Positions 35,386 to 45,033 are shown, numbered from the stretch's first letter. The stretch: DNA of 64,000 nt from an uncultured Clostridia bacterium (GCA_937892525.1 CALAEV010000006.1:1-64000), one strand, 5' to 3'. Translations and numbers: made by a program. Notes: generated by a model not told the origin, from the sequence alone.

Positions 35386-36060
35386 TTATGCTAAAACACC
35401 CTCTTTTGAGATAGTCTTTTCCCACTCCAACCAAGAAGGGAATTCTTCTTCAGGAACAAGGAAAACTTCAGTGTGTATTTCCTCGCCTTGAGCAGAACAA
35501 TAATAGTTATTAATTATTGTTGGATGGTCAGAAATTGTTGTGTGGCTTACTAAAATATCTGTAATCTTCTTAACCTCAAGATTATCATAATCACGATATG
35601 ACTTTCTTGGTACTGCATTTGAATAAACAAATCTGTAAGTCAAAACCATCTTTCTTTCATCCTGAAAAGGTTGTCCTTGGAAGAATTTTTGCAATGCATA
35701 CTCTAATGGTAAAATCAAATATTGGCTATAAGTTTTGCCTCGTTTTGGTGGAATTGCAGGCAGTCTTAAAGCTAACCAATTTTCTTTAATGTAATCAACT
35801 TTTACACCTGAACTTTCAACAATAAGGTTTTCAGTATAATCGTAGACACTCTCGCCATCAATAAACTCAACGCCTAATTCTAATGGTATTTGTCTCGAAT
35901 TATGCACCAAATTATCTGATGAGCTTAACAATTTACTGAGCAAATATTTCAATTCTTGCTTATCTTTTTCCACATCGATTTCGCTAAGCAATTGTAAATA
36001 TTTGCTGATGTTTTTAACGCAATTTTTATTGCAATTTAATATTTCTAAAAAAGAACTCAT
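35386..36060 (-). CDS. Mobile-element conserved protein (DUF6100-like)
   Basis: About 224 residues from ATG 36060 (GAGAGG at 9 bases); the frame extends further upstream without a binding site. Key stretches: LVHNSRQIPLELGVEFID, WLALRLPAIPPKRGKTYSQY, LTYRFVYSNAVPRKSYRDYD, NYYCSAQGEEIHTEVFLVP. This pattern recalls a family in Firmicutes integrative elements that I know as DUF6100, from memory and unverified. Function unknown; a role in element replication or regulation is possible. Confidence 0.7.
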   Translation of the reverse strand: MSSFLEILNCNKNCVKNISKYLQLLSEIDVEKDKQELKYLLSKLLSSSDNLVHNSRQIPLELGVEFIDGESVYDYTENLIVESSGVKVDYIKENWLALRLPAIPPKRGKTYSQYLILPLEYALQKFFQGQPFQDERKMVLTYRFVYSNAVPRKSYRDYDNLEVKKITDILVSHTTISDHPTIINNYYCSAQGEEIHTEVFLVPEEEFPSWLEWEKTISKEGVLA

Positions 36061-36454
36061 GTTAATATGCCTCTCTAAAATAATAATAAGACTCTGCTTT
36101 TTGTTATAAGAGTTTGGTTTAGATATTTGCTTTTTGCTTAATATATAATTCCAAAACACCTCCTAAAAAAATCAATTTAATATAATAAAAGTTAGAGTGA
36201 AACTGTAGTCTAAAGCGACTTCTTTTGCACTTTTTATAACCTAATCAAAGGTTCCTTTAATAAGTTCTGTAAAACAAAAAAAGTGCCTATTTTACCCAAA
36301 AAAGGTATAAATAGACACTGTAATAACCTTTAACTGTAAGAAGATTTAATAGTCTTCTTGAGAAACTTCAAGATAATTTCAAGTAAATTATCTTGATAAA
36401 ATCATACCACAAAACACAATTTTTGTCAACTGTAATATAATTAGGATATAATTT
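36061..36454. other. Gene-free region with several inverted repeats
   Basis: No credible gene. A perfect 11-bp stem CAAGATAATTT / AAATTATCTTG (36369-36395), an AAGAAGA / TCTTCTT hairpin just before it, and a longer imperfect pair GTGCCTATTTTACC / GGTATAAATAGACAC in the 36280-36320 area. These may be terminators or operators for the neighbouring element genes. Confidence 0.5.
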
Positions 36455-36862
36455 TTAATCTCGGCGTTCCATAGCCCACTTTTCAAAAGCATTTTTATAG
36501 ACTCTTAAATGGCTTCCCATCTTAATAAGTGGAAAATCATTTCTGTGCATAATTTGATATGCAATAGGCATAGAGCACCCTAATATTATTGCAATGTCAG
36601 ATGATTTATAGAAAACAGGCGTAGTGTCTTCATTTTCAGTTTCTACGATTCCATGCTTGGCACTTTGTTCTTGAGTTATAGCAAACTCATCTTGTGGTGA
36701 GATGCCAAGAGATTTTTGAAGTGTAGTTAACTCTTCAATTGTAAGGCCACTATATTGAGCAACTTTTTGTAGTGGTAGTTTATCGTTGAGCATTCTTACT
36801 GCTATTTCTTTAGCCGTTTCTTTAACAATTTTTTCATGCAATTCATCTATTAACTTATTCAT
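36455..36862 (-). CDS. Helix-turn-helix excisionase-domain protein
   Basis: 135 residues. C-terminal MerR-like/excisionase domain SDIAIILGCSMPIAYQIMHR...LIKMGSHLRVYKNAFEKWA, the form found in small DNA-binding proteins of integrative elements. The N-terminal half KLPLQKVAQYSGLTIEELTTLQ looks like a short helical dimerisation region, similar to tails of transposase-like proteins. It may regulate or help excise the island. Confidence 0.75.
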   Translation of the reverse strand: MNKLIDELHEKIVKETAKEIAVRMLNDKLPLQKVAQYSGLTIEELTTLQKSLGISPQDEFAITQEQSAKHGIVETENEDTTPVFYKSSDIAIILGCSMPIAYQIMHRNDFPLIKMGSHLRVYKNAFEKWAMERRD

Positions 36863-36875
36863 AATGTTACTCCTC

Positions 36876-37040
36876 TTATAAATTGTATTTTTCCTTAAGT
36901 CTTTTTAATGACTCATTTGCATCAAGAACTTTATTGTTTGCTAGTTCCTCTTCCGCTTGACTTATTTTTAATTCTGCATCGGCAAGAAAATCGTTTTTTT
37001 CTAAGATTGAAAGAATATCATCATTACAATTTTTACCCAT
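36876..37040 (-). CDS. Short helical protein, antitoxin-like C-terminus
   Basis: 54 residues, MGKNCNDDILSILEKNDFLA then DAELKISQAEEELANNKVLD and ANESLKRLKEKYNL. GAGGGG precedes the ATG. The end (NNKVLDANESLKRLKEKY) resembles the tails of RelB/Phd-type antitoxins, but no toxin gene is next to it, so this may be an orphan or only a similarity. Confidence 0.55.
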   Translation of the reverse strand: MGKNCNDDILSILEKNDFLADAELKISQAEEELANNKVLDANESLKRLKEKYNL

Positions 37041-37051
37041 CTTATCCCCTC

Positions 37052-37459
37052 TTATAATTCGCCATCCAAATGCTTAAATGATAGCTCCCGTGGTATATAG
37101 AAGCGATTCTGATGCTTTTCTTCAACCTTGCGAACTTGTCCTAAAAGCAGTCTTAAACGCTTAATAAAATTCTGATTTTGCTGGTCTTCAAAAAATTTTA
37201 CAATAGGCTCAAGTTCTTCAACAGTATCCTTGAAATCCCGGCGTGATTTCCGATTTTCTGCTAAATTAGCTGCTACCTTGCTTCTCTCGTGATATGTAAG
37301 GCTTTCGAGTTCAAGCATATGCAGATAATCCTGCGTTATACAATCCTCACGCTTCATAGCATCAACACAGTATTTATAGTCAGTATGAGCTTTATCGACT
37401 GAATTCAAATAATCACTGATATAATCTGATGGTAATTTAATATTTGCATTTTCACTCAT
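37052..37459 (-). CDS. Helical protein of unknown function
   Basis: About 135 residues from ATG 37459 or 37462 (GGAGG 8 or 5 bases upstream, within the end of the preceding gene). Mostly charged helices (ADKYCVDAMKRED-like stretch, LTYHERSKVAANLAENRKSR, IKRLRLLLGQVRKVEEKHQN). No family recognised. It overlaps the upstream gene by about 8 bases, so the two are translationally coupled. Confidence 0.6.
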   Translation of the reverse strand: MSENANIKLPSDYISDYLNSVDKAHTDYKYCVDAMKREDCITQDYLHMLELESLTYHERSKVAANLAENRKSRRDFKDTVEELEPIVKFFEDQQNQNFIKRLRLLLGQVRKVEEKHQNRFYIPRELSFKHLDGEL

Positions 37460-37910
37460 CATCAACGCCTCCTGTAATTTCGTCATCATCTTCCAGAATT
37501 GTTTTGAAAGCATCTAAAAAGTCGGTTGAATCCTCTCTCATCTTTCTGAAAAATTCTCGTGTGTACTCTTTGTCGTTTACGCTAATGATTGAACAAAGCG
37601 TAATTACTTTGTTTTCGTCATCAAAATTTATATATCTATACGGCGTAATTTCAGAAAAATGCTCTGAAATATAGGAACTAAACTCAATATATTCTGATGA
37701 CAATTTATCTGCTATTTCAATATACAAAACACCAAAAAAATCATCATTCCAGACTTTTATGCTATTACCACGAATATTGAAATTGTCGTTAGGCGATGTG
37801 TCAGCAATATAATTCGAGTATAAATCGATAACCGATTTTTCTTTCCCCTTATATTGCTCCAACCAAGTAGCTATTTTTTCGCTTATATGTAAATTAATTT
37901 TTTCTTTCAT
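37452..37910 (-). CDS. Soluble protein of unknown function
   Basis: 152 residues, acidic: EKIATWLEQYKGKEKSVIDL, SIKVWNDDFFGVLYIEIADK, ITPYRYINFDDENKVITLCS, ending in EDDDEITGGVDDE. A single alpha/beta domain that I do not recognise. It is the first gene of the small cluster 36455-37910 transcribed leftwards. Confidence 0.6.
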   Translation of the reverse strand: MKEKINLHISEKIATWLEQYKGKEKSVIDLYSNYIADTSPNDNFNIRGNSIKVWNDDFFGVLYIEIADKLSSEYIEFSSYISEHFSEITPYRYINFDDENKVITLCSIISVNDKEYTREFFRKMREDSTDFLDAFKTILEDDDEITGGVDDE

Positions 37911-38087
37911 TGTTATTTACCTCCATATTTTTCGACAAAATGTTGCGCAACTATTTGTCATTAACAACGTAGCACAAAAAACGAGTTATTTCAAGTAGTG
38001 CCATTTTTGATGCTTGTCAATTTGCACAAATGTGCAGTTTATACAAATGTTACACTTTTTGAGCACTGTTTTTTATGCATTATTTTC

Positions 38088-38175
38088 CAGAGTGAGTCTG
38101 CAAACAAAAAATCTCAGTCTGAAGCAAAAAAATCGGTTCTCAGACTGACTTTGACACCTCTCCAGACTCACTCTG
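38088..38175. repeat. Nested inverted repeats
   Basis: Outer pair CAGAGTGAGTCTG (38088-38100) and CAGACTCACTCTG (38163-38175) is a perfect 13-bp inverted repeat. Inner pair TCAGTCTGA (38114-38122) and TCAGACTGA (38140-38148) is a perfect 9-bp inverted repeat. The four arms also share the AGTCTG/CAGACT core, as protein-binding iterons would. It lies in a 720-bp region without genes (37911-38632) between the mobility and restriction modules. An origin, a transfer site or an operator cluster are all possible. Confidence 0.7.
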
Positions 38176-38368
38176 CACTTTTTACCTTTGTTTTTGATTT
38201 TTGCAAAAAATCAAGTAAAAAAAGTTTGTGAAAAATGACTATTAAATTTTTTAAAAATAGGTTTTTAAGTGATGAAAAGTGATTATTATTTATCTTTCGT
38301 TTAACACCTCCATATACATATATCACTTTACCCCCTAAAAAGTCAACTTTAGGTCAATTTCACAACAA

Positions 38369-38401
38369 AAAACCACTCGATTGAGTTGTTCGAGTGGTTT
38401 T
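38369..38401. terminator. Hairpin in the gene-free region
   Basis: AAAACCACTCGA / TCGAGTGGTTTT, 12-bp stem with a 9-base loop, T run on one side and A run on the other. No adjacent gene explains it; it may mark a lost gene boundary. Confidence 0.6.
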
Positions 38402-38603
38402 AACTTTATATGGCATAAATTGCTTACATTTTTTGATGTTACAAAATCAATTTCAAAAACGCTTTTATAATTCTCCTCTACAAATTTTCTTATTGACTAC
38501 AATTTCTTTTTAGCATTCATATTACACACAAAACATAGCGAATATTCAACGGTTTAATACATTTTTTTGAGCGAATATTTAAATATATAATACATTTTTC
38601 TAA

Positions 38604-38628
38604 AAAGCCACTCAAATTGAGTGGCTTT
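38604..38628 (-). terminator. Terminator of the hsd operon
   Basis: AAAGCCACTCAA / TTGAGTGGCTTT hairpin directly after the hsdR stop, with a T-rich run on the minus strand. Confidence 0.85.
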
Positions 38629-38632
38629 GATT

Positions 38633-41600
38633 TTATACTGCGACTGCATTATTATTAATTTTTTCAATGATTTTGCGAATACCGAGCCATACAGAAACAT
38701 CGGTAAATACATCGACTATGCTGCCATAATCTGTGAATGGTGATTCTTGCAAAACTGAAAGGTCTTTAAGAATTCCATTATGAACGATATACTCAACAAT
38801 CTGATTCACAAAATAGATTTGTTTACTATCAAGATTGGCATTATTGAGATAATCTGCAAATGCTTCTTTTGCTGCATTCATATCCATTCCAACAATTTCA
38901 CGGACAAATTCGCCCAATGGTTTGTTGCCATATTCTGCCTCGTAATCTTGTTTTGTACCTACCTCACTCCAGAGAATATTCTCTAATGATTTAATATCTT
39001 CTGATGTAAGTGGCTGATTAGATTTAAGCTTTGCGATTGCAATATTATCTTGATGCTGACGAATATAGAACTCTGCTTTTGCCTTGTAGTTTTCCAAATC
39101 GTCATTTTCAAGCTCTGATTCGTTCCAATCCATTGAGAGAATTTCATCATTGAAGTTTATGTTAACTTCAATCGGTGGAGTGTACGGAATATACTTCAAA
39201 AGATTTCTCAAGTTTTCGCGAATATGTTCAAACTCGTTAATTCCTGCAGTTTCAACATAATCGGTATGAAGAATTTTATTGATAAGCTCTGACTGCACCA
39301 TAATTTCAGGAATATTCGCTACACTTGCGATAGCAGAAACTTTTTTGAAAAGTTCACTACGAGCACGAGAATATTTTTTACCTACCAAATATGCAAGTTC
39401 AATGCCATACATAAGTGCATCAAAGCTCATTGCGGTTGCTTCATCTTTATCAGGAATAATCAATGGTGCAAGTTCTTCTGCAATTATCAAAGTATCTTCG
39501 TATGTAAGAGTTTTATAGTTATCAGTATTTGAATATAACTCAACATATTTAAGGTGTTGGCGGACTGCGAAGTTCTCTTTATTGAGTTCGCAAACCTTAC
39601 GCACCATATCGTCAACAAGAGTTTTGCGGAATTCGATAAGGTCGGGGGTTTGATAATCTAAATCTTGCAACTTATAAGCAATCTGTGCTTTAAGATTAAA
39701 GATTCTACCTTGAACTGCAAGTTGATTTATGCTCGGCTTACCTGTTCCCATACGGAAGAATTCAAAGTTACCACAGAAGTCGAAAATGTAAAACTTTTCT
39801 TTGTCTTTACCATCAAGAAGATTTTCACAAAGACGAGTACCACGACCAATCATCTGCCAGAATTTTGCCTTACTCATAACCTTTTTGAAGAATACGAGAT
39901 TTAATACTTCAGGCACATCAATACCCGTGTCAAGCATATCAACTGATATTGCTATTTGTGGTAATTTTTTAGGGCTTGAAAACTCATCAATTGCACTTTG
40001 TGCATAGTTAAGATAGTTATCAATTACCATTGCATAGCCCTTAAGGTGTGGGTATTCCTTGTTGAAAATCTCATAAATCTTTTCGGCGTGATTATGATTT
40101 TTTGCAAAGATGATTGTCTTGCCGATTTTTGAGCCATATTCAATCTTCAAGCCATTTGTCATTAAGATATTAAGAACTTCTTTAATTGTATCTTCATTGA
40201 AAAGCCATTGATTAAGTGCAGTTGAATCAATTTTTTCAGGGAGTTCGCCATTTTCATCCTTGAAAGTATCTTCATATTCGGCTTTTTCTTCGTCGGAAAG
40301 CTCGTCGTAAACGATACCTTGTTCAATGAATTTGAGTTTTGTTTCAACGGACATATAATCAACAAGATAACCGTCTTTTACTGCTTGTGCAAGCTCATAA
40401 CCATAAGTTGGGCAACCATTTTCAAGTTCAAATATTTCATAAGTATTCTTGTCGATTTCATCTTTTGGCGTTGCAGTAAGACCAACAAGTGGTGCATCAA
40501 AATAAGTGAAGATATCACGGTATTTGTTATAAATTGAACGGTGTGCCTCGTCACAGATTACCAAATCGAAATGACCGCAAGTGAAAAGTTTACCGTTATC
40601 GTCTTTTACAGAATCAATGCAGTTCATCATTGTCTGATAAGTTGAGAACACACAATGAGCGTTGTAGTTTTCTTTATCTTCACAAAGATTTGTAACAGAC
40701 AAGTCAGGAAGAAGATTTACAAAACTACGCTTTGCCTGAGTTACAAGTGAGGTTCGGTCGGCAAGGAAAAGAATGTTTTTAACCCAACCGTGTTGCAAAA
40801 GAACATCACAAAGAGCCATAACGGTTCTTGTTTTACCTGAACCTGTTGCCATAACAAGCAACGCTTTACGGCGATTTTTACGGTCAAAGCTATCACAAAC
40901 AGCCTTGATTGCACCCTCTTGGTAATATCGACCTGCGATTTCTCTGTTTACCATAACATGTTTTAAGCTTGTACGCATTGTCTGTAAATTAAAGAGCTTT
41001 TCAAGGTCGCGTTTTGAATAGATTGTAGCACATTTTCTTTCAGGATAAATATTATCGATAATTCTTGTATCAAATCCGTTTGTAAGGAAGATTACAGGAC
41101 GACGACCATGTTTTTTCTCAAGCAAATCTGCATAGAGTTTTGCTTGTTGACGAGCAACTGCCACATCAACACAGGTCTTTTTAGCTTCGATTACTGCCAA
41201 AGCCCTACCATCATCACCATATAGTACATAATCGGCATAACCCACCTCGGATTTATTAGGCATTCCAAAGAGTTCAACCTCGTTGAGCCAGTCTTTGCCC
41301 TCGGTCCAGCCAGCATCCTGAAGCATTGTGTCGATATACACTTTTCGGGTTGTATATTCAGAAATATCGAGTGGTTTTGGGACATAAGTCTGTTGTTGTT
41401 CGGCGCGACGAGTTGTAAGTTCTTCTTTGAGTGATTTATTTTCTTCGATTAACTGCTCAAAATTGATTTCTGTTGCTTGGTCCAGAAGTGCTTCGGTGTG
41501 TTGGGATAACAAATCACGGTTGAATTCGTTGTGAGTGTATTTATTCATATCGCCATAGCAATATGCAACAAAATCGAGGAATATAAAGAGGTTTTCAAGA

Positions 41601-41929
41601 CAGAGGACTGCTTGTTCATCGGTGATTTTCTTTGGATTGTGAGCCGCATTGTTGCCGACGGTACGAACGAGTTTCATTCTTACCCAAATGTCTTTGCCAA
41701 CTACTTCACGGAAGTCTTCACTATCCATAAGGGCTTTTAGATTGTCCTGCCAAGGCATAGCAAGAGCACCGTCAACGGAATACATCCATTTGACAGCGAA
41801 TTCCATAGCCCTGCGACAATTTAGCACACTTGAAGCCGCATCAATATGTAAGATTTTCTCGGCAGAGATAGCAACATCAGCAAAGCTTTCAAATCGCTCA
41901 TCATTTTTCAAGAAATCAAAGTTGGTCAT
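38633..41929 (-). CDS. hsdR: Type I restriction enzyme, R (helicase/nuclease) subunit
   Basis: 1098 residues. The N-terminal 130 residues form a DUF4145-like helical domain (CRRAMEFAVKWMYS, VRTVGNNAAHNPKKIT). Next is the HsdR nuclease: YADYVLYGDDGRALAVIEAK holds the Asp and E-A-K catalytic residues. The SF2 motor follows: VMATGSGKTRTVMALCD (Walker A), LVICDEAHRSIY, GLTATP, and IGRGTRLCE (motif VI). The C-terminus is helical, for binding the methylase complex. It cleaves DNA at a distance after translocation when the site is unmodified. Last gene of the operon; overlaps the preceding gene by 4 bases. Confidence 0.96.
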   Translation of the reverse strand: MTNFDFLKNDERFESFADVAISAEKILHIDAASSVLNCRRAMEFAVKWMYSVDGALAMPWQDNLKALMDSEDFREVVGKDIWVRMKLVRTVGNNAAHNPKKITDEQAVLCLENLFIFLDFVAYCYGDMNKYTHNEFNRDLLSQHTEALLDQATEINFEQLIEENKSLKEELTTRRAEQQQTYVPKPLDISEYTTRKVYIDTMLQDAGWTEGKDWLNEVELFGMPNKSEVGYADYVLYGDDGRALAVIEAKKTCVDVAVARQQAKLYADLLEKKHGRRPVIFLTNGFDTRIIDNIYPERKCATIYSKRDLEKLFNLQTMRTSLKHVMVNREIAGRYYQEGAIKAVCDSFDRKNRRKALLVMATGSGKTRTVMALCDVLLQHGWVKNILFLADRTSLVTQAKRSFVNLLPDLSVTNLCEDKENYNAHCVFSTYQTMMNCIDSVKDDNGKLFTCGHFDLVICDEAHRSIYNKYRDIFTYFDAPLVGLTATPKDEIDKNTYEIFELENGCPTYGYELAQAVKDGYLVDYMSVETKLKFIEQGIVYDELSDEEKAEYEDTFKDENGELPEKIDSTALNQWLFNEDTIKEVLNILMTNGLKIEYGSKIGKTIIFAKNHNHAEKIYEIFNKEYPHLKGYAMVIDNYLNYAQSAIDEFSSPKKLPQIAISVDMLDTGIDVPEVLNLVFFKKVMSKAKFWQMIGRGTRLCENLLDGKDKEKFYIFDFCGNFEFFRMGTGKPSINQLAVQGRIFNLKAQIAYKLQDLDYQTPDLIEFRKTLVDDMVRKVCELNKENFAVRQHLKYVELYSNTDNYKTLTYEDTLIIAEELAPLIIPDKDEATAMSFDALMYGIELAYLVGKKYSRARSELFKKVSAIASVANIPEIMVQSELINKILHTDYVETAGINEFEHIRENLRNLLKYIPYTPPIEVNINFNDEILSMDWNESELENDDLENYKAKAEFYIRQHQDNIAIAKLKSNQPLTSEDIKSLENILWSEVGTKQDYEAEYGNKPLGEFVREIVGMDMNAAKEAFADYLNNANLDSKQIYFVNQIVEYIVHNGILKDLSVLQESPFTDYGSIVDVFTDVSVWLGIRKIIEKINNNAVAV

Positions 41930-42648
41930 AAAATCACCTCTTGACTATCCTTATCTCTTAATTGTAATAATATTTCGTCTGGTATTATAAATGATTTTTC
42001 AATTAATTTATTAAGGTAAGACTTTTTTAAATAATGATGTTCCACCCATATTTTTCTTAGTTTCCAAATAATGCTTTTTTTATGAAATAGTTTATATAGT
42101 GGATTGTTTAGTCTCTTTACTAGAAGTTTATCAAAATCTAATTGTATTTTTTGAATGTCTACAATAGCTATACAACCAACAAAATCGCAATTGTTCACAA
42201 AGTCGTTTTCAGCAATATAGCACGTTAAACTGAATAGGTATCTTTCTAAACCATACAACATTGACGCCGAAGAAATATCCAAAAAGTCTTCATGTTCAGC
42301 TCTTGCATGCGAAATTTCTTCTAAATAATTACATAAAGAACTGTATGTAGACATAATAGACGGATAAACCGCATTATCTTTCAAATTTAGATTACCATTT
42401 ATTGATGGTATTTGCTTTGTTACAGAGTATATTTCTATACTAGTTAATTTAGAAATAATCTCACGCAATTCAATATATGCATTACCGATTTTTTTGCCTA
42501 ATTCAGCTTTGTATTTTATTGATTGCTCTCTTTTTATCTTTCTTATTGTAAAAAAATGAGTAATAATGGCTGTTATTAAAGCAATTAAAATTTTTGATAC
42601 ATATTCATTTTTTAGAATTTCTTTTAATATTTCAAGTATCTTTACCAT
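41926..42648 (-). CDS. Membrane-anchored accessory protein in the hsd operon
   Basis: About 240 residues from ATG 42648 (GGAGAA upstream at 4-5 bases). One N-terminal membrane helix (YVSKILIALITAIITHFFTI), then a helical cytosolic domain (KYKAELGKKIGNAYIELREI, NCDFVGCIAIVDIQKIQLDF). No family recognised. It sits between the nuclease-like protein and hsdR and overlaps hsdR by 4 bases. It is a candidate additional defence or regulatory gene carried in the operon. Confidence 0.7.
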   Translation of the reverse strand: MVKILEILKEILKNEYVSKILIALITAIITHFFTIRKIKREQSIKYKAELGKKIGNAYIELREIISKLTSIEIYSVTKQIPSINGNLNLKDNAVYPSIMSTYSSLCNYLEEISHARAEHEDFLDISSASMLYGLERYLFSLTCYIAENDFVNNCDFVGCIAIVDIQKIQLDFDKLLVKRLNNPLYKLFHKKSIIWKLRKIWVEHHYLKKSYLNKLIEKSFIIPDEILLQLRDKDSQEVIL

Positions 42649-42668
42649 ATAATTCTCCAAAATAATAT

Positions 42669-43943
42669 TTACATTTGATACACACTATTATCCACATTTT
42701 CGCTTTCTTCATAAAAAGCATCTATTGACAGCAAACCTGTTTTTGTACTAAAAATAGATATAATTTTATCGCTTGTTATTTTTCCATTTTGGAATTGTTC
42801 AAAAATCTTTAACAACGTTTCTGTTGTTATTATCAAACTACCATTTCTTTTTGCAAGATTTATTTGAATCTCGTGGACTTCATCTCTTTCCGAAATCGCT
42901 TTTGTTCTAAATGGATTAATTATTAAAAGTTGTTTTACATTCTCGGTAAGACCGTTTTCTTGCAAATCATCTAAATACGATTGATAATGCACATCTAATT
43001 GCGAAACATTTTCCGATTTGACATTTGAAGTTATTCCTTTTATCTCACCTATAAAGGTAACACAATCTTTTTTAATAAGAAAATCTTGTTTACCTTCATC
43101 AACAAAATCAGACAAATCGCAACTCAAAGTTTTTTCTAAAATTTCAAAAACAACTTCAACTAATTCATCTCCATTTGTTGAAAGAATACTTTTGTATTTT
43201 AAGTTTTCTTCAAGTTTGGTATTTGCTCGGTCAATTTTTGCTTTCAATTCATCAATTTCTCGATTGCTTTCATCAATCAATTCTTGCTGTTGCTTATCAT
43301 CAAAACATACGTAAGCAATCAGCCATTGAGGAATTTCTGATTTTTGTTTATCTAATCCTATTCCTTTGATAAAATCATCAATCGTTGTATTGGGTGATTT
43401 TAAATCTAAAGTGGTTAAAATATAATTCCTAAAACAAATAGTTGTTGCTTTACCACCACCATTTGCTTTGGTCATTACCCTATCATTATTTATGAAACAA
43501 AATGCTGATTTGAATATACTATTATTTAATATCGTTTCAGAATTTTCATATATTAAACCATAAGAATTAGCCATACAACTAGGCACAATTGATGATAAGA
43601 TGTTTCTTATTAAATTGCCTATTTCATCTTTAATTTCTATTTTATGAAGATATTTATCACTATAACTAGAATAATCATAATAATGAAAATAATTTTGAGG
43701 TAAAGCAATAATATTTATGGATTTTTTGCATGAATCCAACATAATTTTTATGCTTTCTAAATCATTAGAACAATTTAGTCTTTGAGGTTTTGTATTCTCA
43801 TATCGCCAGATTTCATTACATTGTAATGAGAATATATTAACGTCAAATGAATCTAGAGATTTAGGGGCATTTAGCGTTGACTTCTCAATATTATAACTAC
43901 TATTAAAATTAAGATTATCATTAGATATAAATTGTATATTCAT
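42669..43943 (-). CDS. Putative PD-(D/E)XK nuclease-like protein with coiled coil, in the hsd operon
   Basis: About 424 residues from ATG 43943 (GAGGTGAG at 4 bases). The N-terminal 215 residues are unrecognised. A coiled coil covers about 219-250 (QQELIDESNREIDELKAKID). The C-terminal domain has ELVEVVFEILEKTLSCDLSD, then KQDFLIKKDCVTFIGEIKG: Asp287 followed 13 residues later by E300-x-K302, as in restriction-endonuclease-like folds. The nuclease assignment is an inference from this pattern. It lies just after hsdS and could be a second nuclease or a sensor in the restriction locus. Confidence 0.7.
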   Translation of the reverse strand: MNIQFISNDNLNFNSSYNIEKSTLNAPKSLDSFDVNIFSLQCNEIWRYENTKPQRLNCSNDLESIKIMLDSCKKSINIIALPQNYFHYYDYSSYSDKYLHKIEIKDEIGNLIRNILSSIVPSCMANSYGLIYENSETILNNSIFKSAFCFINNDRVMTKANGGGKATTICFRNYILTTLDLKSPNTTIDDFIKGIGLDKQKSEIPQWLIAYVCFDDKQQQELIDESNREIDELKAKIDRANTKLEENLKYKSILSTNGDELVEVVFEILEKTLSCDLSDFVDEGKQDFLIKKDCVTFIGEIKGITSNVKSENVSQLDVHYQSYLDDLQENGLTENVKQLLIINPFRTKAISERDEVHEIQINLAKRNGSLIITTETLLKIFEQFQNGKITSDKIISIFSTKTGLLSIDAFYEESENVDNSVYQM

Positions 43944-43953
43944 ATTTCTCACC

Positions 43954-45033
43954 TCATCCAAAGTATTGTTGCATTAGGGATTTTTTTAGGGTTTCGAGTT
44001 TTTCGAGACTTTGTTGAACTTCAAACTTTGATTTGTCGACTTCTTTTACGAAGTCTGCAAACTCGTTTTGAAGTTCAATTGGTGGAACAATTGCTTTCAA
44101 TTCACTTAAAGTTTTAAGATTTATATTTTTCTGTGCAGATTCAGGTGCTTGTGCTTCTAAAATTGCTTGAAAAAAAGAAAACCAATAGTGAATAAAAATA
44201 TTATTAGTTTTAGCACTTGATTTAAAGCCAACCACACTATCTGGAAAACAAGCATCAAATGTTAATATCGCTGTTTTTGCTATATTTGCAGCAATTGTAA
44301 TGCATAAAGTATCTTTCTGCCATAGTTTACTCTGTTTCAAACCTAATTCTGAATACGTGTTTTCATATGCTGTTATATATAAATTTGAATTTGCAATTTC
44401 ACCTGTTTGTATGAGTGGATATTCCCCACCTAACAATTGTGGGTCATTTCTTGGACGGTGTTTTGAAACACCTCTTCCAAATTCTCCTAATTCAGGCAAT
44501 GTCAATTCAGGCAAGTTTTTTGAATTACTGACAGGGTCACCAAAGAGTTCGACAAACCGAGATTTGACAAGTTCATCAAGTTTTTCAAGTTGTTTTTTGC
44601 TTGCTGCAACAATTAAATCTATGTTATTACATAAATCAACTATTTTCTTTTGCTCTAGCAATTCCTTTTCAGGTATTTGAATATTCAATATGTAATCTTT
44701 AGATATATGTTTTAATCCCGCACCTTTGAATCCGTCTTCTAAAACTTCCATGTGTGATTCTAAATAATGGTAAATATATTCAAGGTTTGTACTATCTTTT
44801 GCATACATAACAATACAATCTGTTGAAGTTGAAAAAGGTGTATCGCAATAATGAACACTAGCCATTCCACCTGTACCAAAAATCAAAGCTGGTTTATCAT
44901 AATAAAATTCATTCAACCATTTTGTTTGTGTGTTACTAGAAGTAAAAAACTTATATTTACCTTCTATCAATCCTTCTCCAGCTTTGACTTTAGACTTTGG
45001 CTGAACTATTACATAATCTTTTATTATTGACAC
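43954..45033 (-). CDS. hsdS: Type I restriction enzyme, S (specificity) subunit
   Basis: About 359 residues from GTG 45033 (AGAGAGG at 7 bases); a GTG at 45051 overlaps the preceding stop and has no binding site. Two target recognition domains of about 140 residues, each followed by a conserved helix (LDELVKSRFVELFGDPVSN and the final LEKLETLKKSLMQQYFG), the standard HsdS layout. The first domain is short at its N-terminus, without the usual leader, so part may be missing. It sets the DNA sequence recognised. The recognition site cannot be predicted. Confidence 0.93.
   Translation of the reverse strand: MSIIKDYVIVQPKSKVKAGEGLIEGKYKFFTSSNTQTKWLNEFYYDKPALIFGTGGMASVHYCDTPFSTSTDCIVMYAKDSTNLEYIYHYLESHMEVLEDGFKGAGLKHISKDYILNIQIPEKELLEQKKIVDLCNNIDLIVAASKKQLEKLDELVKSRFVELFGDPVSNSKNLPELTLPELGEFGRGVSKHRPRNDPQLLGGEYPLIQTGEIANSNLYITAYENTYSELGLKQSKLWQKDTLCITIAANIAKTAILTFDACFPDSVVGFKSSAKTNNIFIHYWFSFFQAILEAQAPESAQKNINLKTLSELKAIVPPIELQNEFADFVKEVDKSKFEVQQSLEKLETLKKSLMQQYFG

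Noticed and set aside
38369..38401. Hairpin resembling a riboswitch or small RNA
   Set aside because: Only a simple terminator-like stem, with no conserved core; listed as a terminator of unknown origin.
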